From: Nitrososphaerota archaeon
Lineage (GTDB): Archaea > Thermoproteota > Nitrososphaeria > Nitrososphaerales > Nitrosopumilaceae
NCBI GenBank assembly: GCA_016872015.1
Contig: VHBK01000003.1
Coordinates: forward strand, 1-58,165
DNA length: 58,165 bases
Reading direction: 5' to 3'
How positions within the stretch are numbered: the first letter of the stretch is position 1; the number at the start of each line of letters is the position of its first letter. Positions 1 through 8,921 of the stretch are shown here, one piece after another. The notes beneath the pieces are model-generated. The model worked only from the letters and a program-made list of their open reading frames with translations, made no database searches and was not told where the DNA came from. The position numbers and the translations under genes were made by a program.

Positions 1-513
1 GCATGACGTGTACAATACCAAAAGGGGAATCCCATAGTTTCTAAAAGTCAAAATCACGGTTGCGTCTGTTCCTATAATAGAGCCTGCCAAAAACTTGGGC
101 ATGTCATTTTCATACATTAGTTTCTCAAATGATACGTCAGTTGCAAGGCCGTATGTTTTTGCGTCCTTGGAGTCGGTGCTTTGTGTGTCTACCCCGCTTG
201 GCACAATTACTTTGCCGATTTTATTTTTTTTGCAAAATTGGGCAACAGATGAGACAAACTCGACTGCTACTTCGGGAAAAATTGGAATGTCAGATATTAT
301 TGCGTAAATGTTGTCTTTGCGATAAATTCGAATTGGGCTGAGAATCTCGCCGTTTTCCACAAATAGTGTTGGCGGCAAGTCTGGGTGGCTGATATCGCCA
401 ACTAGCCTCATTTTTAGGTGTGATATCAGGTATGATATGGTAAATGTGCCTATTAGGCCGTTTCCTGGAAAGCCGAGAAGTAGGACTTTGTTTATAGGCC
501 TTTTTGCCGTCAT
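1..513 (-). CDS. PAC2-family (proteasome assembly chaperone-like) protein, 3' part cut by window edge
   Basis: Reverse frame from ATG at 513 reads MTAKRPINKVLLLGFPGNGLIGTFTISYLISHLKMRLVGDISHPDLPP..., typical PAC2 N-terminus; ATGA overlap with the next gene. Confidence 0.7.
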   Translation of the reverse strand, partial: MTAKRPINKVLLLGFPGNGLIGTFTISYLISHLKMRLVGDISHPDLPPTLFVENGEILSPIRIYRKDNIYAIISDIPIFPEVAVEFVSSVAQFCKKNKIGKVIVPSGVDTQSTDSKDAKTYGLATDVSFEKLMYENDMPKFLAGSIIGTDATVILTFRNYGIPLLVLYTSC

Positions 514-1658
514 GGTGTTATTTTTCTGACGCTAAGCTTGTAGCGTTTTTTTGCCCTCTTTGAGAGCAAGCGCATCAGCCTGCCAGAGATTTCATCAAAG
601 ACTTTGCTCAGATCATATCCAGTCCTTGAAAACATGTACCTTTGATGTGGTGTTATGATTGTTGTAGAGACATCATAGTTGTATCTGCTTCCAGTGCCGT
701 GGTGCTTTTTTACATAAACTTTGGCCTCTTGCACATCTGGATAGACTCGCTGGAGTTTCTCCAGTGTCTTTGTGAATTTTTCCGCAATTATTCCAGAATT
801 GTCTTCCTTTGGCATTCCTACAATAAAGAGCGGAATTTTGCTTTTGACCCTTGTGCTAAGCAAGTTCAAAATGTCCCTATACGTTATGATTCCTTGAAGC
901 TGGTCCCACAATGACACAAGACAAAATGTCGTGTCTGCATGAAGCATTTCATCCAATATTTTGTTTAGGTCATCCATCGGTGCACAGCTTGCCATCTTGT
1001 TTGTGCCAAGATTGCCAACAGGAGATTCCAGTCTGTTTATTTTTTTAGATCCAATGTCTGCCTTTCCCACTCGTTCCGATGGAAGTATAGTATACAGCAT
1101 GTGATGCGATGTAAGAACTTGGGAAATCTTGTCCTTTTTTACCACTGGTAGGTGATCCAGTCTTTTGTTGCTCATCAACATTCTTGCCGTGCTCAATAAC
1201 GTGCTGTTTTCTATTACCAGAGGATTTGCTGTAAAAATCTGGTTTGCCTTTATCCACTTGTTGTCAAGGCCTGCCACTAGCTTGAGTATGTCTCTTGCAT
1301 ATACAACACCAATGAGCTCATCGTTTTCCACTACCGGCGCTGAGCGAATTCTGTTATGGGTCAGAATATTTACTGCCTTTTCTATGGTATCGCCCTTTTG
1401 CAGGCTCGAAATTGGATGCAGAAACGACCTTACCTTCATGTGTGCAATGTCTTTTCCCAGAAGCAAATCCCGCGTGTTTACGTTTAGCGTTACGTGTTTT
1501 TCCCTGCAAAACGCATCAAAGGAATTGTTGTGTATTATAGCATTGATTGCCTCAGAGACAGTCGAGTCCGGCTGTATTACTAGGGGTTTTTCAATTAAGG
1601 AATCAATCTTTTTTTGCATTATTTGCGAAAAGTGATCATGGATTACATCTAGGCTCAT
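510..1658 (-). CDS. Multi-CBS protein with C-terminal HPF/S30AE-like domain
   Basis: Repeated CBS patterns (SAPVVENDELIGVVYARDIL, LPVVKKDKI); C-terminus GSRYNYDVSTTIITPHQRYMFSRTGYDLSKVFDEISGRLMRLLSKRAKKR. Confidence 0.75.
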   Translation of the reverse strand: MSLDVIHDHFSQIMQKKIDSLIEKPLVIQPDSTVSEAINAIIHNNSFDAFCREKHVTLNVNTRDLLLGKDIAHMKVRSFLHPISSLQKGDTIEKAVNILTHNRIRSAPVVENDELIGVVYARDILKLVAGLDNKWIKANQIFTANPLVIENSTLLSTARMLMSNKRLDHLPVVKKDKISQVLTSHHMLYTILPSERVGKADIGSKKINRLESPVGNLGTNKMASCAPMDDLNKILDEMLHADTTFCLVSLWDQLQGIITYRDILNLLSTRVKSKIPLFIVGMPKEDNSGIIAEKFTKTLEKLQRVYPDVQEAKVYVKKHHGTGSRYNYDVSTTIITPHQRYMFSRTGYDLSKVFDEISGRLMRLLSKRAKKRYKLSVRKITP

Positions 1659-1712
1659 GAAATTGCTCCCAGCAAATCACAAATTAAACAAATGATACAA
1701 TTTCCATCTCTG

Positions 1713-1730
1713 ATATTCAGCGGTGAGATT
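1713..1730. promoter_or_regulatory. Stress-island palindrome, degenerate copy (ATATTCAG-cg-GTGAGATT)
   Basis: Immediately upstream of TATATTTAAAA and CBS gene start 1773. Confidence 0.45.
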
Positions 1731-1772
1731 CTTGTATCTATATTTAAAAAACTGTAAGACAACCAAATACCA

Positions 1773-2624
1773 GTGAAGCTGAAAAACCCAAGCATAACCC
1801 AAGTAATCAGAAATGCAGTAACTGTAACTGATGGTATGACCCTGCTTGAGGCGCGCGAAGTTTTGCTAAAGCACCGAGTTGGGCGGCTACCAGTTTTGGA
1901 TAAAAACAAAGAACCAGTTGGCATCATAACGGAAAAAGACTTTGTTAGGGCAATCTACAAGTTTAGTGGAAAGCAAGTAAGCAAAATTCTGGTTCGCGAC
2001 TTTATGTCAAAAGACTTGATCACAATAACAAAAAATAACACAATTATTGATTGCGCCAGACTGATGCAGTCACACAAGATAAGCTCTGTTTTGGTCCTAG
2101 AAAAAAACAGATTGGCCGGAATCATAACAAAGACAGACCTTGCGTCCGTGTTTTTGACCCAGTCAGCAGAACCACTACATGTCTCAGACATAATGACCAG
2201 TGACGTCATAACAGTAATGCCTGCCGACTCGTTATTACTGGTGGAAAGCCTCCTAGTAAAACACAAAATCTCTAGAATAGTCGTACAGCGCAACAAAAAG
2301 CCAGTTGGAATCATAACAAATCGCGACTTTATTCCAGCAAAGATGCCCAAGTGGATCAGGGACTTTGCAGACCCAAAGGAAGTGGAAAAATACCAGCTAA
2401 ACCCAAATCCAGACGAATTCAGGATGAATCAATTATCCTACATTTTGTCATTTAGGGCAGAAGATATCATGACCCCAAACCCAGTCACAATAAATTCCGA
2501 CGACCAAGTCTCCTCTGCAGTATTAATCATGATACGAAATGGAATCAGCGGCTTGCCAGTTCTCAAAAAGTCGCTTTTGTGCGGAATAATAACAAAATCA
2601 GATATTGTAAAGGCTGTTGCCTAG
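1773..2624 (+). CDS. CBS-domain protein (two CBS pairs)
   Basis: Four CBS repeats (GRLPVLDKNKEPVGIITEKDFVRA, SGLPVLKKSLLCGIITKSDIVKA); GTG start. Confidence 0.9.
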   Translation: MKLKNPSITQVIRNAVTVTDGMTLLEAREVLLKHRVGRLPVLDKNKEPVGIITEKDFVRAIYKFSGKQVSKILVRDFMSKDLITITKNNTIIDCARLMQSHKISSVLVLEKNRLAGIITKTDLASVFLTQSAEPLHVSDIMTSDVITVMPADSLLLVESLLVKHKISRIVVQRNKKPVGIITNRDFIPAKMPKWIRDFADPKEVEKYQLNPNPDEFRMNQLSYILSFRAEDIMTPNPVTINSDDQVSSAVLIMIRNGISGLPVLKKSLLCGIITKSDIVKAVA

Positions 2625-3127
2625 TATACAGTTACTAGTCCCACTCGCCACGGGTGTATTGTGCAGAAATAATGATACACACCAGACTCTGTAAACTTGT
2701 ACGCAAAGCGCTCACCAGTCTTTAGGGCCTTGCTGTTAAAGAGTGACACGACATTTCCCTTTTCGTCCTGGCTTTGGACGGTATGATGAATGTTGTCATC
2801 GTTTATCCACACCACTGTTGTTCCGCTTGTTACCTGCAAGTTCAATGGAATGTAAAATCCCGCATTGCCTACCTCTGCGTTGCCATTTGGAATCACTACA
2901 TTTGCAACACCAGATGCAGGTTTGGCTGCAGGCTTTGCTTCTACTTGAATTATGTTTTTCTCTATTAGGAATTTAATAGCATTGAGAAATTCCGTGTCAG
3001 TTATCTTGCCTTCTGTCCAGAATTTTGCAGTGTTTTTGACCCAGTCGGGCACAGATTCAGCATGTGCAAGATTTGCGGCAAACAAAAATACTACAAAGAT
3101 AGAAAAGAATGCAATTTTATTATTCAA
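2621..3127 (-). CDS. Secreted cupredoxin (plastocyanin-like blue copper) protein
   Basis: Signal peptide; GTTVVWINDDNIHHTVQS...YHYFCTIHPWRVG copper ligand pattern. Confidence 0.9.
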   Translation of the reverse strand: MNNKIAFFSIFVVFLFAANLAHAESVPDWVKNTAKFWTEGKITDTEFLNAIKFLIEKNIIQVEAKPAAKPASGVANVVIPNGNAEVGNAGFYIPLNLQVTSGTTVVWINDDNIHHTVQSQDEKGNVVSLFNSKALKTGERFAYKFTESGVYHYFCTIHPWRVGLVTVY

Positions 3128-3168
3128 TAAATAAACATTGGAAAACTAGATTATAACATCAAAAGGTG

Positions 3169-3186
3169 AAGTTCAGCTTCGATAAT
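3169..3186. promoter_or_regulatory. Stress-island palindrome, degenerate copy (AAGTTCAG-ct-TCGATAAT)
   Basis: Upstream of cupredoxin promoter (minus strand). Confidence 0.4.
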
Positions 3187-3188
3187 TA

Positions 3189-3944
3189 CTATCCTTCAGA
3201 TGCAGATTTTCCGCCATCTATGTTCAGTATGGTTCCAGTAATCCACCTGGCATCATCTGACGCCAGAAATATTGCTGCCTTGGAGACATCTTCTGGATCA
3301 CCAATTTTGTTTAGTGGTTGGCGCTCTTCGAGTACTTTGCGTGCCTGTGGGTCTTCGAGGTACGGCTTGATCATGCCTGCATTTATGATTCCAAGATTTA
3401 GGCAATTGCATCGAATGTTTTTTCTTGCATATTCAACTGCAATGGATTTTGTAAACATGGAAACTGCCGCCTTGGTAGCTGAATATACCGCCAGATGAAC
3501 CCGTGGGATTGCACGCTCACTGGATATAGAGCCGATATTTATGATAGAGCCGCTCTTGTTGTCAAGCATTTTGGATATGGCTGCTTTAGTGATGTTCAGT
3601 GTTCCTAGGATGTTTGTGTTTATGAGATCGGAAATGTCCGAGTCCTTCATTTGATGAAAATGAATTGCGTCGTTTATTTTTGCGGCATTATTGACTAGGA
3701 TGTCGATTTTACCGTACTGGCCTACTACTTGGTCTATTGTGCTGAGAACCTGAGAATTGTTCATAATATCGCACGCCATCGATACGGCATTTCCATTAAT
3801 TGATGCGCGGGCCTTTTCCAGGGATTTTAGGTTGCGCCCAAGCATTACAACTGTAGCGCCTTCTTCTGCAAATCTTTTGGACATGTCTGCGCCAATGTCG
3901 CTTGATGCGCCCGTAATTATTGCGATTTTGTTTTTGAGTTTCAT
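3189..3944 (-). CDS. SDR-family short-chain dehydrogenase
   Basis: TGASSDIG, NNAA, YSATKAA motifs. Confidence 0.92.
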   Translation of the reverse strand: MKLKNKIAIITGASSDIGADMSKRFAEEGATVVMLGRNLKSLEKARASINGNAVSMACDIMNNSQVLSTIDQVVGQYGKIDILVNNAAKINDAIHFHQMKDSDISDLINTNILGTLNITKAAISKMLDNKSGSIINIGSISSERAIPRVHLAVYSATKAAVSMFTKSIAVEYARKNIRCNCLNLGIINAGMIKPYLEDPQARKVLEERQPLNKIGDPEDVSKAAIFLASDDARWITGTILNIDGGKSASEG

Positions 3945-3982
3945 GGTTTTATTTACACCAAATTATCTTAAATCAGTTGTGC

Positions 3983-4420
3983 TCACTTGACTAACAACAC
4001 TGGTACGGGGGATTTGTGCAAGACATAATTCGATACGCTTCCCAAAAAGACCTCCCTTACTGCGCTGCGTCCACGCGAGCCAATCACAATTAGATCAATT
4101 TTGTTGCTTTTGGCGTACTTTAGTATCATATAGCCAGGCGTGCCGTTTGCGATGATTTTGCTTGGATAAACATTGTTTTTTCTGCAGACTAGTTCTGCCT
4201 TTTTTAGCACGGATTCGGCAAATTTGCGCTCCTCGATTTGGCACTTGATAGGATCTATTGTCTGGACCTCTATGCTTGGAAAGACAGAAACCGAATACAT
4301 TATGGTAAGCTCGGCTCCAGACTTTTTTGCAAGAAATATTGCGGCATCTAGTGCCCTAAACGAGTTATCAGAGCCATCAAGCGGTACCAGGATTTTCTTT
4401 GGTGCAAACAACAATACCAT
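3983..4420 (-). CDS. Universal stress protein (UspA family)
   Basis: ILVPLDGSDNSFRAL...IVIGSRGRSAVREVFLGSVSNYVLHKSPVPVLLVK. Confidence 0.95.
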   Translation of the reverse strand: MVLLFAPKKILVPLDGSDNSFRALDAAIFLAKKSGAELTIMYSVSVFPSIEVQTIDPIKCQIEERKFAESVLKKAELVCRKNNVYPSKIIANGTPGYMILKYAKSNKIDLIVIGSRGRSAVREVFLGSVSNYVLHKSPVPVLLVK

Positions 4421-4452
4421 TCACAATCAAAATTACATAAATCTCAAGCCAG

Positions 4453-4483
4453 ATTATCAGGCATGAGTTTCAGTCCTGAGAAT
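4453..4483. promoter_or_regulatory. Two overlapping palindrome copies (ATTATCAG-gc-ATGAGTTT; AGTTTCAG-tc-CTGAGAAT)
   Basis: Between divergent USP (4420-) and phosphoribosyltransferase (4526+). Confidence 0.6.
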
Positions 4484-4525
4484 TAACCGACAAGGTCATA
4501 ATCATATCATGCAAATTACATTTCA

Positions 4526-4936
4526 TTGGACAAAGTATACGACTACAAAAACTGGAGCGAGATAGAATCTGCAACTGCAAAGCTAGTATCAAAGCTACAA
4601 GAAAAAAAATTCAAGACAATCTCCACTATCAGTAGGGGAGGACTAGTTCCGGCAAGGCTGGTAGCAGACAGGCTAGGAATAAAACAAATTCTAGTCGATG
4701 GCGAGTCGATACCAGAAGACTCGCTTTTTGTAGATGACATCTATGATTCCGGTGAGACATTTAGAAAAATAATACAAAGGGCGGAAAACCCAGACGAGTT
4801 GGTCTTTGCTACAATATACGCAAGAAGAAAAGACTATCCAAAGCAGCTAGTCTATGCAGAGCTGACGCGAGACACAGAATACATTGTGTATCCATGGGAC
4901 AGATTTGAGCACGGAATGCCCTACGAGGCACACTAA
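4526..4936 (+). CDS. Phosphoribosyltransferase-family protein
   Basis: STISRGGLVPARLVADRLG and SLFVDDIYDSGETF PRPP loop; TTG start. Confidence 0.88.
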   Translation: MDKVYDYKNWSEIESATAKLVSKLQEKKFKTISTISRGGLVPARLVADRLGIKQILVDGESIPEDSLFVDDIYDSGETFRKIIQRAENPDELVFATIYARRKDYPKQLVYAELTRDTEYIVYPWDRFEHGMPYEAH

Positions 4937-5371
4937 TTATTGCGGCTTCATTCGCAATAGTATTTGTTCAGTTATTCTTCGCATCTCCGAATCAGAGCCT
5001 GCGCTGCACAATCTAACAATGTCAGAGGTCGTGATCATTCCGACTAGAACATTGTTTTGAACAGCTGGCATTCGGTGAATCTTTCTTGTTTTCATAAGCT
5101 GTGCTGCGTCCCAGACAGAGTCGTCTGGATTTACTACAACCACCGGAGACGACATTACATCCTTGACGCTAGTTGTGTATGGTTTTCCCTTTGCAACTAC
5201 CCTCCTAGTCATGTCGCGCTCTGTTATTATTCCGGTGACAATTCCATTTTCCAGCACCACTATTGCGCCAATTGATGCGTCATCCATCATTTTTGCAGCA
5301 TCCTGAACAGTCATGGAAGAATCAATAGAGATGACGTTTTTTTTCATCACGTCTCGAACTAGTTCTGACAT
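4937..5371 (-). CDS. CBS-domain pair protein
   Basis: Two CBS repeats, 144 aa. Confidence 0.92.
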   Translation of the reverse strand: MSELVRDVMKKNVISIDSSMTVQDAAKMMDDASIGAIVVLENGIVTGIITERDMTRRVVAKGKPYTTSVKDVMSSPVVVVNPDDSVWDAAQLMKTRKIHRMPAVQNNVLVGMITTSDIVRLCSAGSDSEMRRITEQILLRMKPQ

Positions 5372-5412
5372 GAGCAGAAATTCCAGTCTGCTACTTAAAA
5401 GATCAGAACATG

Positions 5413-5430
5413 ATTATCAGAACTGAATTA
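5413..5430. promoter_or_regulatory. Stress-island palindrome (ATTATCAG-aa-CTGAATTA)
   Basis: Upstream of CBS gene 4937-5371 promoter (minus strand). Confidence 0.55.
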
Positions 5431-5491
5431 GCAAAATCAGGTTTGGTTTTTCTCTGATCTGTTAAATAGTAATGTTGCATAACCACTAAAG

Positions 5492-5863
5492 TTGGGAATA
5501 CTGGAAAATCTTTACGAGTTTGAGGCAAAAAAGGCAAAAGAATCCCTGAACATGCTCCTAATAGACAGGAGCAACGAATTCAAGGAGCTTGCAAAGGGGA
5601 TGGGAATTCCGACTACGTCACCAAGCTGGGAGCAGATAATTCTCAAGTTTTGTCTTGACTTTAATGAGTGCTTTCATTTTATAACAACGCCCGAAGGCCC
5701 AAACGATGCTGTTGAGGATGGCCACAACAAGATTCATCAATGCATGACATTGATTCGACAGATTGCTCGAGGAAAAACAAGCATGATAGAGATAACTCAT
5801 CTACAAAACGTGGCATACACTCTAGCAGAAGAATTCAAAACAATCTACAAAAGACTCAGCTAG
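5492..5863 (+). CDS. Conserved hypothetical protein
   Basis: Open 123-aa frame with TATA box (GTTAAATAG) upstream. Confidence 0.6.
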   Translation: MGILENLYEFEAKKAKESLNMLLIDRSNEFKELAKGMGIPTTSPSWEQIILKFCLDFNECFHFITTPEGPNDAVEDGHNKIHQCMTLIRQIARGKTSMIEITHLQNVAYTLAEEFKTIYKRLS

Positions 5864-6138
5864 GGCAAAACAGAGATCTGGTTTTCAATTAGATTACGGT
5901 ATGTCCAGTCAAGCAGTTCCTTTTTTGTGTGTGACCACTTGAGGTGCCCTGCATATTCTGTCTTGTTCTTGATTAGCCTTGGATACGCACCAAGAGGACA
6001 TTTCTCAAAATTATCCACCACATATGCAATTATTTTCTCTCTGTGTCCTGCAAGATGGATTAGCCATTGCTTTTTGTCTGCGTAAATTGGTCTTGGATTG
6101 TCACAAAAAATGCAAGACGCCGTATGATGCATGCTCAT
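5860..6138 (-). CDS. Hypothetical protein with Cys/His zinc-finger-like motifs
   Basis: SCIFCDN...HLAGHRE...HLKWSH pattern. Confidence 0.6.
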   Translation of the reverse strand: MSMHHTASCIFCDNPRPIYADKKQWLIHLAGHREKIIAYVVDNFEKCPLGAYPRLIKNKTEYAGHLKWSHTKKELLDWTYRNLIENQISVLP

Positions 6139-6147
6139 TGTATCATA

Positions 6148-6627
6148 TTACCATTGCAAGTCAGCTGCCCTTAGCGATTCGTTGTTTGCGTCAACCATAA
6201 CTGGCGAGTCTGCAAGCTCGTTTGGGTTCAGAGAAAAAACAAGTTTTGCAGAAAACTTGACAATGTTTGGGCGTCGGTTTTTTGCCTGCCTTAGGATTCT
6301 TTGCCTGTGCAATCTAGTCAGTCTGTCGATTATGGTCATGGTCATTTGCGATTTTATTTTTCTGTCAGTGACAAGAGCTGCTTTGCCCTTTAGCTGATAG
6401 CCAATCAGTTTTTTCTTGTCAAATATCGCTATGCTGCACCAGGAATTTTTTGATACATTTCGAAATGTTTTGTGTTGAAATATTTCAAGCCAGTAAATTG
6501 CACCATTTTGGTCAACATGAAATGCAGTTCTCGGAGAAACATTTGCAATTCCTCGATGAGATGTACCAACGACGAGAATTTTTTCTTTTGCAATTAACTG
6601 CTTTACTTTGTCAGGAATTGACGACAC
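6148..6627 (-). CDS. Pyridoxamine 5'-phosphate oxidase-like FMN-binding protein
   Basis: ILVVGTSHRGIANVSPRTAFHVDQNGAIYWLEIF... Confidence 0.7.
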   Translation of the reverse strand: MSSIPDKVKQLIAKEKILVVGTSHRGIANVSPRTAFHVDQNGAIYWLEIFQHKTFRNVSKNSWCSIAIFDKKKLIGYQLKGKAALVTDRKIKSQMTMTIIDRLTRLHRQRILRQAKNRRPNIVKFSAKLVFSLNPNELADSPVMVDANNESLRAADLQW

Positions 6628-6667
6628 GCTTGTGTTTGTGTAGTTTTTTTAATAAAATCAAGACTTG

Positions 6668-6685
6668 ATTATCAGACTTGATACC
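6668..6685. promoter_or_regulatory. Stress-island palindrome (ATTATCAG-ac-TTGATACC)
   Basis: Upstream of TTTTATTAAAAA promoter of 6148-6627 (minus strand). Confidence 0.55.
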
Positions 6686-7143
6686 TATTTTACAATCAAA
6701 ACCGAACACAGTGAGTGATTTGCAATTTTTGAAGAAATAGAACCCAAGAGGAACTTTACAACTGCACCTAGGCCTTTGCTGCCAATTACGATCAGGTCGG
6801 TCTTGGATTCCTTTGAATATTTGACAATTTCGCCTGCAACGTTTCCTTCCTTTGTCATTATTTTGGATTTGACTCCCTCCTGATCTGTTATTTTTTGCGC
6901 CCTTTCTATTACCTCCTTTGCATATTTGCGAAGAATCTCAGTATATTCAGAGCCTGCCAAAATATCGGATTTTCTGGTCTTGTCAATTACATGGATAAGG
7001 GTAAGCCCGGCGTCATACGACTTTGCCATGTCGCAGGCAGTTCGTATTGCCTTTTCAGAGTATTTTGAGCCGTCACAGCAAACAAGAATTTGTGAGAAAG
7101 GGCCTTTCATTTTTGCATCAACTAGTTCACACAAAAAATGCAT
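6685..7143 (-). CDS. Universal stress protein
   Basis: ILVCCDGSKYSEKAI...LIVIGSKGLGAVVKFLLGSISSKIANHSLCSVLIVK. Confidence 0.95.
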   Translation of the reverse strand: MHFLCELVDAKMKGPFSQILVCCDGSKYSEKAIRTACDMAKSYDAGLTLIHVIDKTRKSDILAGSEYTEILRKYAKEVIERAQKITDQEGVKSKIMTKEGNVAGEIVKYSKESKTDLIVIGSKGLGAVVKFLLGSISSKIANHSLCSVLIVK

Positions 7144-7329
7144 TTAACAATTTAGCAGATTTTTAAAACTGAAAAAGACGAGAATGCATACACGTCATAC
7201 CAAAGTATGTTCGTCTAGGTTATTACACCTTACATTCCCGTCCCGCGTGCAAGACGAATCTTGCACGATGTCAATACGTGAAAAAATAGTTAAACGGTCT
7301 GCACGATTACCAAGGCTGAAAATCGACCA

Positions 7330-7347
7330 GTTACTACCATTGATAAT
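7330..7347. promoter_or_regulatory. Half-degenerate palindrome (GTTACTAC-ca-TTGATAAT)
   Basis: Upstream of TTTAAATTAAAA and USP start 7389. Confidence 0.4.
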
Positions 7348-7388
7348 CTAAGCAAGATGTTTAAATTAAAATAGAAAAATCACTCTAC

Positions 7389-7814
7389 ATGGAAAATAAA
7401 ATTAAAAGAATTCTAGTACCAATGGACGGATCAAAGACCTCCTTTAGAGCGTTAGATGAGGCAATTGGGGTGGCTCGCGCATGTCATGCAACAATTTTAG
7501 GAGTTCATTCTGTTGCGTTTTTGCCAGCAGAGTTCATGCCAGCTGTGGCTCCTTACAAGATTTATCAAAAAAAGGAGGCAGGCAAATTCATGGAAAACGC
7601 CAAGCTCAGAGCTGCAAAGCACGGAATTTTGTTCTCTTATGCCATAACATATGGCAGCCCAGTTGAGCAGATTCTTGCAATTGCCAAAAAGAAAAAGGCA
7701 GATCTCATAGTAATTGGCGCAAGAGGAAAAGGTCGAGTGTCTGAGCTTTTCTTAGGAAGCGTCTCAAATGCAGTATTACACAAATCAAGCGTACCGGTTC
7801 TAATAGTAAAATAA
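7389..7814 (+). CDS. Universal stress protein
   Basis: ILVPMDGSKTSFRAL...IVIGARGKGRVSELFLGSVSNAVLHKSSVPVLIVK. Confidence 0.95.
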   Translation: MENKIKRILVPMDGSKTSFRALDEAIGVARACHATILGVHSVAFLPAEFMPAVAPYKIYQKKEAGKFMENAKLRAAKHGILFSYAITYGSPVEQILAIAKKKKADLIVIGARGKGRVSELFLGSVSNAVLHKSSVPVLIVK

Positions 7815-7816
7815 CC

Positions 7817-8278
7817 ATGTATCAGAAAATACTAGTCCCCTTTGATGGCTCCAAGTACTCTAAAAAATCACTTGACCAAGCAATAGAGATAGCCAAGGCC
7901 ATGAATGGGATTATCTATTTGTGCACCGTGGTAAGTGTAAGCCCGGTTGTTCCCCCAGGCTCACTTTTGGGACTAGTAAAGAGCGTATCCAAGGGAGACT
8001 TGCAAAAAATACTACTCAGTTCTGCAAAAAGAGAGGCAGAAAACATGGAGCGGAAGCAAATCGCATATTGTAAATCAAAAGGAATTGCAGCCCACTACAA
8101 AACCATTATTGATGGAAATATAGTAGAAGAAATTCTGCGAGTTGCCAAAAAGAAATCAGTTGATCTCATAGTTATTGGAAGTCAGGGCTTGCATGGAATT
8201 GGCAAGATCAAAACACTTGGAAGCGTCAGTAGAAAGGTTTCTGAGCTTGCGCACTGTCCTGTTTTGATTGTAAGATAA
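7817..8278 (+). CDS. Universal stress protein
   Basis: ILVPFDGSKYSKKSL...LIVIGSQGLHGIGKIKTLGSVSRKVSELAHCPVLIVR. Confidence 0.95.
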   Translation: MYQKILVPFDGSKYSKKSLDQAIEIAKAMNGIIYLCTVVSVSPVVPPGSLLGLVKSVSKGDLQKILLSSAKREAENMERKQIAYCKSKGIAAHYKTIIDGNIVEEILRVAKKKSVDLIVIGSQGLHGIGKIKTLGSVSRKVSELAHCPVLIVR

Positions 8279-8914
8279 TCATTTTCTGTATTTTTGCAAA
8301 ATGTTTTGGACTATTTGGTCCGGTATCTGATCAAACTTGCGATAAAACTGCCCTACTGAAGAGAACTCCATTGGTATTTCTATTGCGACAATCTGGATTC
8401 CAAATCTTTTGATTACCTCGTGCGTTGTGTATGGTATCACAGGCGTTACTAAAATTATCTGCCGCGTCTTTTTTTTCTCCAGCCACTTGAGTATAACAGA
8501 TACTGTGGCACCTGTTGCTATTCCATCATCAACTAGCAGTATTGTTTTGCCTTCCAAGGAATAGCTGGTGTGCCCCCTATAAGCCTGGATTTGCCTTGTG
8601 ACTTCGGCTTTCTTTTTGTTTATTTCCTCCTGAAATCTGGGATCGTCAGAGTATCGATCCCAATCGTGCCCATAGAATAACACGCCATCAAATGTAACAG
8701 AACCTATTGCATATTCCGGATAGTCCGGAGGGGTGATTTTTTTAGCAATTATCACATCAAGCGGCAATCCAAGAATTCTTGCTATTTCATCCCCAACAAT
8801 TACTCCGCCGCGGGGAATGGCAAGAACCATGCAGTCCTTGCCTTGTACTAGTGATTCGAGTTTTTCTGCTAACAGTTTTCCTGCGTGATGCCTGTCATGG
8901 ATGTGGATAGTCAA
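8279..8914 (-). CDS. Phosphoribosyltransferase (Rv0571c-like)
   Basis: DRHHAGKLLAEKL...AIPRGGVIVGDEIA...ILLVDDGIATGATV; TTG start at 8914 avoids overlap with the CBS gene. Confidence 0.85.
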   Translation of the reverse strand: MTIHIHDRHHAGKLLAEKLESLVQGKDCMVLAIPRGGVIVGDEIARILGLPLDVIIAKKITPPDYPEYAIGSVTFDGVLFYGHDWDRYSDDPRFQEEINKKKAEVTRQIQAYRGHTSYSLEGKTILLVDDGIATGATVSVILKWLEKKKTRQIILVTPVIPYTTHEVIKRFGIQIVAIEIPMEFSSVGQFYRKFDQIPDQIVQNILQKYRK

Positions 8915-8921
8915 TACAAGC

